Both the position numbers and the translations under genes were made by a program. This document shows, piece after piece, positions 37,720 to 50,037 of a stretch of 64,000 bases of DNA. Numbering within the stretch: position 1 is the first letter of the stretch; each line of letters begins with the position of its first letter. The DNA lies in assembly GCF_001039355.2 (NCBI RefSeq), contig NW_019775669.1, positions 446,802 to 510,801 on the forward strand, read 5' to 3'. The notes under the pieces are model-generated. The model searched no databases and was not told the origin of the DNA. It worked only from the letters and a program-made list of their open reading frames with translations. The DNA comes from Lingula anatina (taxonomy: Eukaryota > Brachiopoda > Lingulata > Lingulida > Lingulidae).

Positions 37720-40700
37720 CACTTGAATCCCTAAAAGTCCAAGATATCATTCCACATATTTCAGAGCCAGAAGTGGACAGGGACATTAATGGTTTACAGC
37801 GCTATACCAACTCCTGTATCGGACTGCGTGTTCCCCCCGCCACGCCTGTGATGCGCAATATTACCACCCCTTCCCTAGACATACCTTACTACGGCTTAGG
37901 AGAGAGGGGATCTGTAGCCCTGGCCGTGCCGCTTGAGGTAAGGGGTAGATCCGCACGAGTCCACGAGGCTGACGATATTAAAAAGCCATAGCCGATCATG
38001 ACTAAATACTGAGTTTAAACTTAGGAAAAATAGTAAAAAATGTAAAAATGACTTACTTTTTGCTTATGTATAATTGTAATTTTAGTATATAGGGCTCCTT
38101 GGAAAAGATGGAATAAGAATTAGCTTGTGGGAAACCGAAAAACATTTCTGTGTCATTCTATTCTTGGATTTGTTATGTAAACAGATAAGCACAGGTATTT
38201 TTTTTTACTGATATTTGATTTAAAAAAATTGAAGAGTGTTTTACTGAAAATAATAAAAGAAATGCATTTCAGGTCAATACAACAGTCAGTACATTAAATT
38301 TGAAAGAGAACTGTTTGGGTGAAAAAGGTGCCATGAAGCTGGCGATGGTCATCAAGGAGAATTCCTTTTTAAGAGATGTGGTATGTTTTAACGACTTCCC
38401 CTCTTATTTTTTTCTTTCTTTTTTCTTTTTCTTTTTTCTTTTCTTTTTTTGTAATCTTATTTATCTCCCTCTTTGTAGTCCTACTTTATCTTAACTGTTT
38501 ATGTGCGCCCCAGTCGTCCAGCAAGAGTAACCTGTTATTTTCACTGGACGTATCTGTTACATCTGTCACGGTTATGGTTTCCTTTTTTTGCAGAACTTAT
38601 CAGATAACAAACTCGGTAAACAAGGTGCTATCTTAATGTGCCAAGGGTTGAGGAACCACAATTACGTTAGGAACGTCAACTTGTCAAGTAAGCGCCTGGA
38701 GTTTTCATTTAGTATGATGTATGTTTGTACCTGAGGGATTCGTAATACACCTGCTTTGTGACTTTAGTATATTTCGTTTATTACGTATCCTCATAATATG
38801 AAAATATCTTTCCTGAATATGTTGATTTATATGTGTAATTTTTTTTAAATTAAAGTGTTATCAATGTTAAATCACACAACAGTAAAAATATTTTAATGTT
38901 TATACAGATGTTGGTTTCACAGACAAGGAAGCTTCGGCAGTCGCAGAGGTTATTGAGGTATGTGTTGAACTTGAAGAGTTAATCGGCAATGTTTTTTCCT
39001 TATTTAATTTATCAATATACTTTAAATCGAAATAACTGGTTCATATATTCATTAGGAGTAGGCGTAGCTTAGTCACCTACCGTTTCTCAATGATTTTATT
39101 TTGATAACATTACTTTCTTTTGAAATTTCAGAATAATACTAAACTAAGAGAATTGGATTTAAGTCACAATGAATTTGGAACAGAGGCAGGGATTGTATTA
39201 GGACAATCATTAGGTGAGAGACAATTGAATCAAAAATACATTGATTTTTATTATAAATATATATTTATATTAATATTATAATTTTAATAAATATAAAGCT
39301 TGTTTTGTTTATTTCTTTTAATTAATTTTTAGTACACCAGAGATCGCTCTGCAAAACTTATGAATATATAAATTATGTTTGATATTTGCTCTTTGATGTA
39401 AGGCAAGCAATTGAATGAAATGTTTTATGTGACAATACCATGAAGTAATGATTAATGAAATTTGTCGAATTATTATGAAGCATTTTCGGGAAATTTGAAG
39501 CTCCGTGCTTTTTTATCCATCTGACACACATGCTTAACCACACAAACACGTATACGAGCACACATACATGTATTTACGGTCTTAAAATTCCTTTATTCCT
39601 GTATTTGTAGCTTCAAACGACACGTTGGAAGTTTTAAACTTAAGTTGGAACCACTTTCGTCTTCGGGGAGCATGTACTATTTCTGAAGGGGTAGCGGTAA
39701 GTTTGCATTAGTCTCCTTAATAAAGTTAATGCAGTTAGAACGTTCGGGTTCCAGTAGCTTTTGAAACCACTTGCTTTTGCCAGTCAGTCAACTAAGACCC
39801 AATACTTGACCAGACTTGAAAATGAAGTGATCCCTCTGTACTTTTTCATATATAGGTGTAATTCATATAAGCATGCATTTCTCATAGGTAAACGACGGTC
39901 TTAAAAAGTTACATCTCTCTATGAACGGATTTGCAAACCAAGGCACTCTCACCATGGCAATGGCCTTGACCTTGAACTCCACCCTGGAAGAGCTTGACCT
40001 CAGCTGCAATCGCATCCCGTCCACCACTGTGGCGGATTTTTCTCAATGTTTGGAGAAAAACAGCACGCTCAAAATTTTAAAGGTACGGTATTTCTACTGA
40101 GAAAAAATGTTAAGATGTAAATTTGCACTAACATCACTTTAAGAGCTCTAGGCACCAGTAAGGGACACCCAACATAAAACATGAAAAACGTTTACTTCCA
40201 TTTATTCATTTATCTATTTGTATGAAAAATATCTAAAAATATGTTGTATGGTTTAAATGCCTTTCCTGTTTTCTTCCAGCTTGGCTGTAACCCCATTTTA
40301 TACAAAGGTGCAATAGGATTAGTGGAAGCTATAAACAAAAACGACGCCAGTAAATTAGAATTCCTGGATCTCAAGGTACATTACGTCATCTACCGACACG
40401 TACAACATCATTGAAAAACAATGACAAACATACATTTTTTTGTTTTGTTCTGAGCAGTTTTGGGTGTTTTCTGTTTTAATTTTACCTCATGTTTTATATT
40501 CACAATTTAATATATCTACATCTTAATTTAAATTTCGTCACATATTATAGTTCTTTTATTTAGCATTTCGTTGTACAACTGCTTCAATTGCTATTTATGA
40601 AATATCGGAAACCACCTAAAGCATGACTGGTTAAGATGAGATAAGAATTTATCCAACCAATTATAAAAATCGGAAATCATTTTTCTTTGGAGCAAAATTT

Positions 40701-41936
40701 GATAATATAAAGTAAAAGTAATACAATCGATAAATTAAGAATTAGGTTTAAAAAAACAAATCAAAATGCATGGCTGCACTAGGATGAAAACTGTTAAAAA
40801 CGTTTACCTCTTTTGAAAGTTAAGAGCCTACTGTTGCCAGATAAAAAGTTAAGAGTGGTAAAAAGTGATTTCATTGCGCCCTTTGTTCCAGGACGTCGTC
40901 GTGCTCAAAGACTTCATGGAGATTGCCGACGAAATAAAAGAAAAGCGAAAATTTCAAGTCGTCACTGGATCGGTGTCTGGGGTGAAAGGCCTAGAGAAGC
41001 AAATGGACAGATTTGGTGACAAGAACCCTCTGGAAATTCTCCTTATTTTCATGCAAGAGCAGGGCATGCGGCTGACGGATCTGTTCCGCACGTTCGATAA
41101 AGACCAAAGCATGAGCTTGTCTCGGGAGGAATTCATAGAAGGGCTCAAGGTGTGTGGTTGTTGACGGAAACAACGCATTTTACTATTCTTAATTGCTGTA
41201 TTGAACGATATTTCCATTTAATATAATTAAGCAACATTGTTGCTGGTTTCTTAAAAGGAATCGTTAACGTTAATGCTAATATATAAATGCCTATTTTCAA
41301 ACAAGCTTGTGTATCAAAATGTTTATGTCTGATGTCTCTTTTACTATTTCTTATATGTATTTTTGCAGTCTGTGAACACTCCACTCAGCCAGGCACAGTT
41401 GGAGGAACTCATTGACATGTTAGACAAGGATGGCGATGGAGAAGTGGACTTAAAGTAAGCAACGTCTTACTCTAAGCGCAATTTACATTAAATTCTTCCC
41501 ACTTATCCTTTTCGGAACCGCTTTTAGAAAATAAGTCTTTAAATAAATAAATATCTAAGAGCATTGAATCAACATTTGCCGATGCCGGCTTCTAACTGTA
41601 AGTTTAAATCACCATCAATATGAGACAACGTTTTTTAACTGACCCATTTTGTTTCTTCCACACCTCAGAGAGATTTTGAACATCAACGTGGAATTCAAAG
41701 ACATTAAGCGGAAAGCGTACGAAGAAACTAAAAAAGTGAAAGAAGAGAAGAAGCAGAAGAAGCCCCTTCCCGCAATGCAAGCCATAGCCAAGTTAATGCA
41801 AAAGAAAAACGACAAAAAGTTGCTCGGAGATGACACGGAATTTGAAAACCAAGCTGACAGAGAAAAGGCACTGATGCGATCTGCGGCAGGGCTTTGGAAG
41901 AAGCCGAAAGAAAACGCACAATCGGTTGCCAATTAA
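34627..41936 (+). CDS. LRRC74-like leucine-rich repeat protein with two EF-hands, 12 exons, 714 aa
   Basis: Exons: 34627-35275, 37765-37937, 38273-38380, 38594-38687, 38908-38957, 39132-39213, 39611-39696, 39888-40082, 40280-40375, 40892-41149, 41369-41454, 41669-41936. All phases match. Residues 1-216 are polar and disordered, ending in an acidic D/S/E stretch. About 275-515 hold ribonuclease-inhibitor-type LRRs, each near one exon (LNLKENCLGEKGA, NLSDNKLGKQGA, LDLSHNEFGTEAG, LNLSWNHFRLRGA, LHLSMNGFANQG, LDLSCNRI). Two EF-hands follow, with loops DKDQSMSLSREE (about 581-592) and DKDGDGEVDLKE (about 616-627); both carry acidic residues at positions 1, 3 and 12, so calcium binding is expected. 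The tail is Lys-rich. The domain order matches the LRRC74A/B group; exact orthology was not tested. The donor at 35276 (GTAACG) is weak and the second exon lies just past an assembly gap, so an exon could be missing there. Confidence 0.82.
37212..37547. other. Assembly gap (336 N) flanked by the same sequence on both sides
   Basis: TAGATTCAG followed by a long T run precedes the gap (37188 onward) and appears again directly after it (37548 onward). Contig ends that overlap but were not merged would produce this, so the true gap may be zero or negative. It lies in the LRRC74-like intron 1. Confidence 0.8.
37673..37715. repeat. (CT)n microsatellite upstream of a splice acceptor
   Basis: Pure CT run about 50 bases upstream of the acceptor for the second coding exon (37765) of the LRRC74-like gene. 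It forms a long pyrimidine tract. Confidence 0.95.
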
Positions 41937-43080
41937 TCAATATCATCAGTCACTTACCTCAATTACTACTATACAAATTATACAACCAGATATATTCCTA
42001 TTTTAATTAGCGCATAATCTCAGACAATATAAACAAGGACAATTTAACATGTTCCCAGTTTATTTTTATACAATATTATTTACATACGATGCCTGTTGAA
42101 ATGATTTCTAAAATTTCCTTGAATGAGGAAATTTTGACAATTCGATTCGAATTAACTAGATGGAATTATATAGAGTCTACTTTTGTAATAGCGTATCCTC
42201 TTGTTTGAAGATGGTAATTAATATTAAACAAGTTTTCCTTTTCATATTACCCCTTTGTCGATGAGGCTGCTTATTGGTCATCTGTCGTCTGCGACTTTAT
42301 CAATTTGTGCATTGTTAAACATAAACAGGAAGACAATTCTCTGCTTTTAACAATTATTTTCGTTATTGCTCTCTGCAAGTGTCGACAAAACGCCCCACCG
42401 AATGCAGTTTTTGTTTTTTATTCAACGTGACTAGGATCTGTTAAGTTGTGACATATCGATTCTCTAATTTGTTTTGATAAACGCTCTGTTGTTTAACAGC
42501 TGGCCTCAATCTGGTAATCTTGTATTAACTGCTACTGTATACTGTATACGTGACAAAATATTAATTATATCCCGATCTGTGATATGTTATACAATATATA
42601 TATTTTTTGTTATGTAAGATAAAGACATTAGTGCAATCAAGCTCAATCATGACGAATACCTGCCTCTATTTGATGACATACATTGTATTTGACGAATATC
42701 AGGTTTTTGGACTCTTGAACAGGTGTATAGAATCTTTACAATATTTTTGAAATGCATCCCAACACGTTTTAATTCTAGACTTGAGATGCTTCATGTAAAT
42801 ACTTGTATTTCTAAATATTACATGGATGCTGTGTTCATTAACAATGCAAATAAAATATTTTAAATGTCACTGTATCAATAGTATAAACTATATAGGCCTA
42901 TATTACAAATGGCATCCCAGTTTGGACATTTTAACGATAAAACCTTTAGAAGAGGATGCCAAGGCAGCAGTTACTAACTATTTTAGTCTTACTGGTTTTA
43001 TTTCAATATCATCAATACTGGTTAATTCTTGTAGTGTAGATTAACGTACAAACAAATAGTCTCAAAATATATAACAAAAG
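41937..43080. other. Convergent intergenic DNA: LRRC74-like 3'UTR and PRD-like homeobox 3'UTR
   Basis: A plus-strand AATAAA at 42849-42854 may end the LRRC74-like transcript. A minus-strand AATAAA at 42997-43002 may end the homeobox transcript, about 80 bases past its stop. If both are used, the two tails nearly meet. No further coding sequence is recognised. Confidence 0.45.
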
Positions 43081-46000
43081 TCATCGATAAAGAAACTGCA
43101 CCTCAACTGCCGCCTCATGTTCTCTAGCTTTGAGTCTTAAAGCAGCTATGCTTGTAGTTTTTCTGTCTCCGGCGAGGTCGCCAGAGTCCATATCGCCAGT
43201 CAAACAACGATTAGAGTCGCAACAAGCACCGGCTAAGACGTGGCTGGGGCTGTCTTGGTGAGGCTCTTTGGGACTGGAGGAACTGCTAGGCTGAGGCCAA
43301 ATCTGGGCACGCACTTTCATTAGCCAGGGGTCCTCTAATGGGCAGCATGTCGGGCCTCTCGTACTTGTGCTTGTCGACATCAAGGGGTGGTTAATCGACA
43401 ACGTTTTATTCTTTTCTCCCTTTCGATGCTAGAATGAAATATTTCCTTAGTTCGTTTAATTAACAGCGTGTTTCATAAGTGCAAATATAACTTCATTCTC
43501 CATCCCCATCATAGGCCTAATTAAAATTTCCCATAAAAACAAAACAAAACAAAAAAAAACACGTAAAGGCATTTGGCTTTATTTTACTTTAACCATTTGT
43601 TCAATTGCAAATCATCTTACATCAATATCATACATTATATCAAACGAAAACTATTATTTGCAACATGCCATTTATCACAAACATGTCTACAATCTACCTA
43701 CACATAATTTCGTGGTTCTCGGAAGAATTTGGTCCTTGTCTGGAGCGGGCACAAAATGGACCTCCTTTAAATCCCCAAGGCCTCCAAAATTGCCAAGTTT
43801 TTCAAACTTTCTCCATTTGGCACGACGGTTTTGAAACCATATCTGTAACAAGCGAAATGATGGATAGAGTCATATATCAATATACTATTGCTTCGTCTCA
43901 GAGTTAACGTATTTTTGGAGGAATAACAGCAGCAAATCTGCTCAATTACTTGGTACAGCCACATAAGTAATGACATTTGAGAGAGAGAGGGAGAGAGGGA
44001 GGGAGAGAGAGGGAGAGAGGGAGGGAGGGGGCGAGGGCAGAGGAATTGTCACCTGTACTTTAGCTTCTGTCAACCCAGTGGTACCCGCTAGTTTTTCTCT
44101 AGCTTCCACATCAGGGTAGTGAGTCTGCTCGAAGACCGCCTCCAGTGCCCGTAGCTGATCCACGGTGAAGGTGGTGCGGGCACGGCGACGCCTGGCGGAG
44201 GGAGACGAAGGCAATCCGTCCGAAGATAAAGGCCGTTCTGAAAAGAGCATGGTGATTTTCGTTGGATCCCTCTTGCAGGTTCATAAGTTGCACCCTGTTA
44301 GATTTTTGCAAATGCAAATAAACGCTTTGATGAAGTTTCCACCAAACAATTAAAATGTGCTTTTCAACTTTTTATTATATAAGATGAGGCTTCTATGTGT
44401 ATTTCGTAAACCTTATTTCTGCAGTTATGGAACTGCCTTAAGTACCCATCTCTATTTTTCATACATTCAAATATTAATATAATAATTCTGCTAACATATG
44501 GAGCATTTACACACATTTCAAAGGACGAATGGAAACCAACATGGCATTTAATGATACCAACCCGCAGAAATACAGTACATATAACCGCTACTAAAGGAAA
44601 AGGAGCACTCCGTGGATTTTTAAACAAACTATAAATCTCATTCTTAATTAAGAAGATAATGCAGGCAGTAACTCATAAAACTTTATAACGCTCACTACGT
44701 GTATCTACTTAGTGTGAAATGTTCCAGTGATTTGTGAATGCTATTAGGTCGTAAAAATAGAAACATGTGGCAAACTGTCACGACCTGCTCTCCCAAAATG
44801 TTGTTTTATGAAGTGCAACGTTTTTCACTCCTTTTGGCGACGAAAAATTTGCTTCAGATATTTTTTGAAGATATTGTTCGTAAGATTTAGGTGCGAAATA
44901 AGAAATCACGATTTTCCCCGCGTCATCGATCAAAAATCTCAATAGATATTTGTTTCTATTTTTGTTTTTTATTTTTCTAAAACCAAGTGATTTTTATCAT
45001 CATTTTCATAAGTCTACAAAACGTTCACGAGGGGGGGGGGGGGGGGAGTAATGACCGCTGTACGCTTTTGAAAAAATATTAAATTGCTGTCAAAGGTCAT
45101 CATTTTTAGCTTTTCATTTTGTATTGTCTGATTTGGGGGGGGGAGGGTCTGGAAATAGTTAACTATTTGTATACTTGTTAAAATAATAATGCAAATGGAC
45201 GATCCCTAAGTGTAGTCTTAATTTTCATGTCGCTCGATAATGACATTTTTGAGGGTTGGGTAGCAATTGTCACACTACCTACATGTACCTTAGGAACCGC
45301 CCCTTTTACTGCACCTATTTCCGTTTTTCTGTGAGATGTGAATGTAACGGCATGAAAAATAGAAAAAAAATGTATTCGCCATTAAGTAAAATGTCTAACT
45401 CTAACGATATGTTTCAAATTTTCGACAGAAACCCTTAACAATCACGAGAAGACTTTTGATAGTTTTTTTTTTTCAGATTTGGAAATGAATTATAGAGGAC
45501 AATGGAATTATAAAGCCTCGAAATGATAATTTGTCGATGGTTACATTGCAAATTACACGTAACAGGAAATACGCACTCACAGAGATGAATGGACGAATTA
45601 AGTAGTGCTATTCAACTCATTCAGCTGTCTTATGATACGCCAACACAGTTAATAAACACTTTTACGACCACAAAGCGCTCTTAAAATATTAACGAGTGAT
45701 AGATTTATAGCTTTTGTCTAAATACAAGGTTTCATAAAAACACCAAAGGGTATTATCTTAATTAGTAGATAGATTTATAGTTTATTTAAAAATTCCGGTA
45801 ACCGCAATTTATAACCTGAGAGAATTATCGCTTGCGTCCTCTGACTGATGATATAATACGAATAATGAGACAGCACCGGTCTGGTTGCTATGAATCAAGA
45901 CATCATATCGCATTAAGTATGCGTTGTAGTTTATTGTTGAAAGGTTCACGACATATTTAGCTCAGTTAAGAGATATGTTAAAAATAAACTGGATAAAAAT

Positions 46001-46617
46001 AGTGATGTTACGGTGTATTTGACAGTGAGAAACAAATTAAGCACTTCAAGATCGAAAAAATAAATGCCCGCACTTAGACGTATTGACATTGTTTGGTTTT
46101 TTGTTGTACGCGTTCAAGACTGCATCTATTTTCACATTCCTCGTTGCAACACTCTAAATATGATAATGATAATTAAAAAAAAAAGACAAATATTGATACA
46201 GAAATAAATAAAAAGACGTAGAAGTAAAATGAAATATGAATGAATAAATATGAATATTGCTCATTTGCACAGGAGAATGCCATATACTTGACCGATTTTA
46301 AAAGAAGAAAATGTATTGACTGAAAGAAAAAAATTTGTTTTACCCTTTTCAACGAAAATATGTTTCTGCTGATTTTCATTCCTCTCTTCATGTCTTCCAT
46401 ACTTATTGTCTCTTTCAACTTGAAGAGCAAATGAAGTGGGCGAATTCATCCTCTGTTCGAGCGTGGGAGGTGCTTCATCGTTGCTGGAAATACTCTCCTT
46501 GTTGTCGGCAGAAAGTCCTAAGTTACTAGAATCCAAAATTTCTCTCACCGTGTGTTGGTATGCTCTTTCATTTAGATCACACCCGACTGACATAATGACT
46601 GAAGAATTATTTGACAT
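43081..46617 (-). CDS. Paired-like (PRD class, Q50) homeobox protein with OAR motif
   Basis: Sequence-specific transcription factor. Exons in transcript order: 46617-46344, 44237-44053, 43842 to a donor not fixed (in-frame candidates near 43780), 43428-43081. The N-terminus carries HTVREILD (residues 22-29), an octapeptide/eh1-like Groucho-binding motif. The homeodomain (about 108-167) runs from [13 protein letters not shown], through [16 protein letters not shown], to [18 protein letters not shown], with Q at position 50. The intron falls between homeodomain residues 46 and 47, the usual PRD-class site. The last exon ends with an OAR motif ([16 protein letters not shown]), 6-7 residues before the stop. 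By eye the homeodomain and its flank (EKLGNFGGL) look nearest ISX/DRGX-type genes, but the family member is not settled. An upstream in-frame TTG is not used as the start. Confidence 0.88.
43979..44038. repeat. (GA)n/GGGA-rich microsatellite next to a homeobox donor site
   Basis: Purine-rich run that on the transcribed minus strand is a CT/CCCT tract starting 14 bases after the homeodomain exon donor (GTGACA at 44052). Confidence 0.9.
44238..46343 (-). other. Intron 1 of the PRD-like homeobox gene
   Basis: About 2.1 kb, AT-rich, with two G runs (near 45030-45047 and 45134-45145) and no further coding sequence recognised. Confidence 0.6.
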
Positions 46618-49600
46618 ACGCACTTTCTTATGTTGAAGCGTGATCAACCTGTACTAGTTATGACGTATGCCAACAAGCGTTGCAGCGACTTATGCGTCAG
46701 TCGACAAGTCTTTCCTTTGACAGACGTTATCATTTCCGCCATATTTATTCTCTTTCTATCGCAATTATTACATTCCATCCAAGCTCTTGGTCGCGGCGTA
46801 AAGTTAAAAACAAACAAAGACCACCCAGACACGTGTTTGCTGTGCATGATAAGAATAGCGGCGGTCCAGTGTAATTCATAGAGATTTGGGAAGAATTGGA
46901 TGTTGAGATTCAATTACTGTTGTTGAATCGGCGGTTGTGAAATTACAGAATAAAACTACCTTCTCTAACGCAATGGGTGGAGCCTCTTCTACAACTCGAT
47001 GAATACATTTTACCTTTCCGTCTATATTTTTCATATCTTTGTTACATATAATTGAATGAAGGTCATCATAATTTTGCTGGTGATCACGCGTAATTACGTA
47101 ATTCGAATATTAGATTAAAATAATCATTCATTAAAATAGGCGTTTAGACATAAGTGATAACTGAGCCAGCCTGCGAGTTCTCTGTACAGCAAGACACCGT
47201 GGTTTTTCAGCCACAGCTTGCGGAAACCTTTGAGCCATACCCGAGTGAAGTCACTAATGACTTTCATGTTCCTTCTTTTCAGGTATGCATTTCCATGTTA
47301 ACGTTATTAGGAATCAATTATTTAATTTCATTTTATTTCAGTGTTGATTACACTCGAAACACAGTCAAAGTAATGACTTGCGGGTTATAAATAATAACTT
47401 GTGGAGAACTGCGCAAGCTGAATAAGAATGCGTGTGTGTTTGTGCAAGGAAAGAGAGAGAGAAAGGAAGAGAAAGAAAGAGGGAGAATGAGGGAAAGGTC
47501 TCTTCATGTGGTGTATTTTTGAAAACACGTGGCTGAAATAAGCAGGCGTCTATTCTTTATTCTGTAGGTACATAAAAACTGACACCCAGAAGAAACAGAC
47601 GACAACGTCCTCAAGCGGTTAAATATTACGAATAAAAAGTTTTATGGTCTATATGATTTGAAAGTGTCAGACACAAGCTGTTTGCAAATTTTGTCCCTAG
47701 ACACGACAAAAACAATTCCATTACTCCTTATGCCGTGTTCATTTAACTATTTAGGTATGGGTCATGGGAATAAATCCTGTGACAAAAATACTTTCCTTAA
47801 ATGATCGCATTTGACTCGCTTGGAGTGACTATTGACGCGTATGTGTTGGTTTAACTGTTCACAAGAGTGGCGGATCATGGGTACTCCATTAGCCGCCCTA
47901 ATAGAATATAATCCCGTGAAAGCTTTGGTTTAACCCCCGTCAGGCGTTAGGATACTCACATAAACACACACAAGTTTGAAACGCGGACTCATAAATTCAC
48001 GGTCTATTAGTTCAATTTTGTGCATTTTAATGCAGTGTGTACATTGGTATCAATTAAATAGGTTATGCGATCCAAAGAAAGATTTGTAATACTATAATGT
48101 ATTCATACGGTTAAGCCAAGTAGTGAGTAAAAACACTTCCTTTACAACGCTGTTAAGATGCCTTGGAGAGCTAGAGTCAGCTTCTGTTGACATAACAGAG
48201 AAACAAGCGTTCTTTTTCTTTTTTACTGATAATACTGTATTGATATGACACATAGAGGCTTCAGGTGACGGAAATTCGTTGAGAGTATCTACAAAAATAG
48301 CGTCATCGAAAACATTAGGATTTATGGGGGAGGTTTGCGAAAAGGGCAGGATATTTCACGGCAATAAGAGATAATGGACACTTGAAATGCGATGCTTGAT
48401 GTTAAAAAAAAAGAAAAAAAGAAAATAATTATTTCGTAAATCAAACCAAATTTAAGCACAATCTATACTTTTTGTAATTTGACATTATCTAACATCTGGC
48501 AAATTGAGAATTATGCAATTCCATTTTCAATATATTTCCACTCATGTTGTGCTTGTTCGGCAGTAATACCAACTGTAATTTTGCTCTCTTTATGATTTAC
48601 CTTACAAATATTTTTTTCGATATTTAGAGCGCTAGAAAATTAAATTATAATTAAGAACAAAGAAAATCATCTACAGCCGCAAAAAGACACTTTAATTTGT
48701 TTTCAGTTATTAAAATGAGTGCACTTGGCACGTGATTTTGATTTTAATCTGTTGGTCGTAGAATTGCTTTTTATGGAAATCAGCAAACTGTAAATCGCTG
48801 CTGAAATATTCATATACATTCTACTTTCCTAAATTTTGAACATTTTTTTCTTAATTGAATTTAAACCCCACACTATGATAACAAAATACATTTATTAACC
48901 AAGCACAATGCACATAATTCTTCATTCAGACGCATGTTTTATAGAGACAGCGTGGGATGTTAACTTCATCGATCTCATGTCAGAGTATGGTTAACGTTGC
49001 TTTACCTATTAAAACACCTAATGTCAAACGCATGTAATACGATGCCCAGTTGTTGAGATAAGTAAACAAATTAAGCGATGACTTCTGTCAAAGACTGAGC
49101 ATTGAAATCGCGCAAGCTGCCCAGAGACGATTGTCCTCGGGTATGAGGTGGTTGTGTTTTTACTTTTGGAGCCTGTTTAAGCATTAAATCGACTTATCAA
49201 CCTCCGATGCGCTTGCATTGGCGGGGTCCCCTGTTGGAGTGCGGGTCTCTATTCTTGTGGGGCTCTAGCTCACCGATCGGTTTCACGCACCTGTCGCTAT
49301 ACAAAAGCCTACGTGTGTACAAAAGTTAAAGCATTAAAAAAGGTAAGAAAACAAGGAACACTTACCTGGGTTTATCTTATTGATTATGCAAGAGACAAGT
49401 GGACCAGCATTTTTTCCAACTTTTATGGGCTCGTCGAAATTGACGTGTATTTGTGAGCAGAAGCTCTTTTAATTTTTTTTAAATAAACGTCGCTTGAATT
49501 GTTCAAGGCTTATAGACAGAATTCATTTAGAACTGCCATGTACAATTCTGATGGCTTGAGCCATTGATACCTGGAGAAGCCCATACTTATTTTCCCCTGT

Positions 49601-50037
49601 ATCACATTACGTTTTATGGCCAAATAAAAGTGTAGAACAATGAAAATTTCTGAGATGCAAAAACTGTATGATTTGGACAGAATCGATAAAATTAGATAAA
49701 AAGGGTCAATGACATGGGATTAATACGCTATAGTCTTCTTAAGACCCTTTGTTATATATGATGATTATAACGGTTTGATACAATGATTGATGAAGACCCT
49801 AATTATTTCTTTTCTTGTAATTTTCCGTGTAAATGTAGATACGTAGAAGAATATAAAGGATAAGGTATCTTTTAATGTTATTTATAAAACCAAATCAGAT
49901 AAAGATGTTAAGCGAAAATGTGAATTAGTTAAAAGCGAACAATATCCTAGTCATATTAAGTCAGTGTGGCCCGAGATTCAGCAGTACAGTTCTTTCAGAC
50001 TCTACATATGCTGTAGAACATGTATCCCCTCAAAATC
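46618..50037. other. Intergenic upstream of the PRD-like gene
   Basis: No supported exon. A frame at 47160-47281 (ends TTTTCAG then GTATGC) has protein-like composition but no ATG. A lower-AT block around 48,950-49,320 stands out from its surroundings and could be regulatory. The GA-rich tract near 47450-47490 is simple sequence. Confidence 0.45.

Noticed and set aside
43942-44052. Extension of the homeodomain exon frame into a Pro/Ser/Leu-rich tail
   Set aside because: This is read-through of the donor into the CT-rich intron; the true protein continues in the IWFQNRR exon.
47154-47390. Plus-strand open frame with protein-like composition ending at a CAG/GTATGC donor
   Set aside because: It begins at GTG with no ATG or good acceptor, has no partner exon in phase nearby and no recognisable domain.
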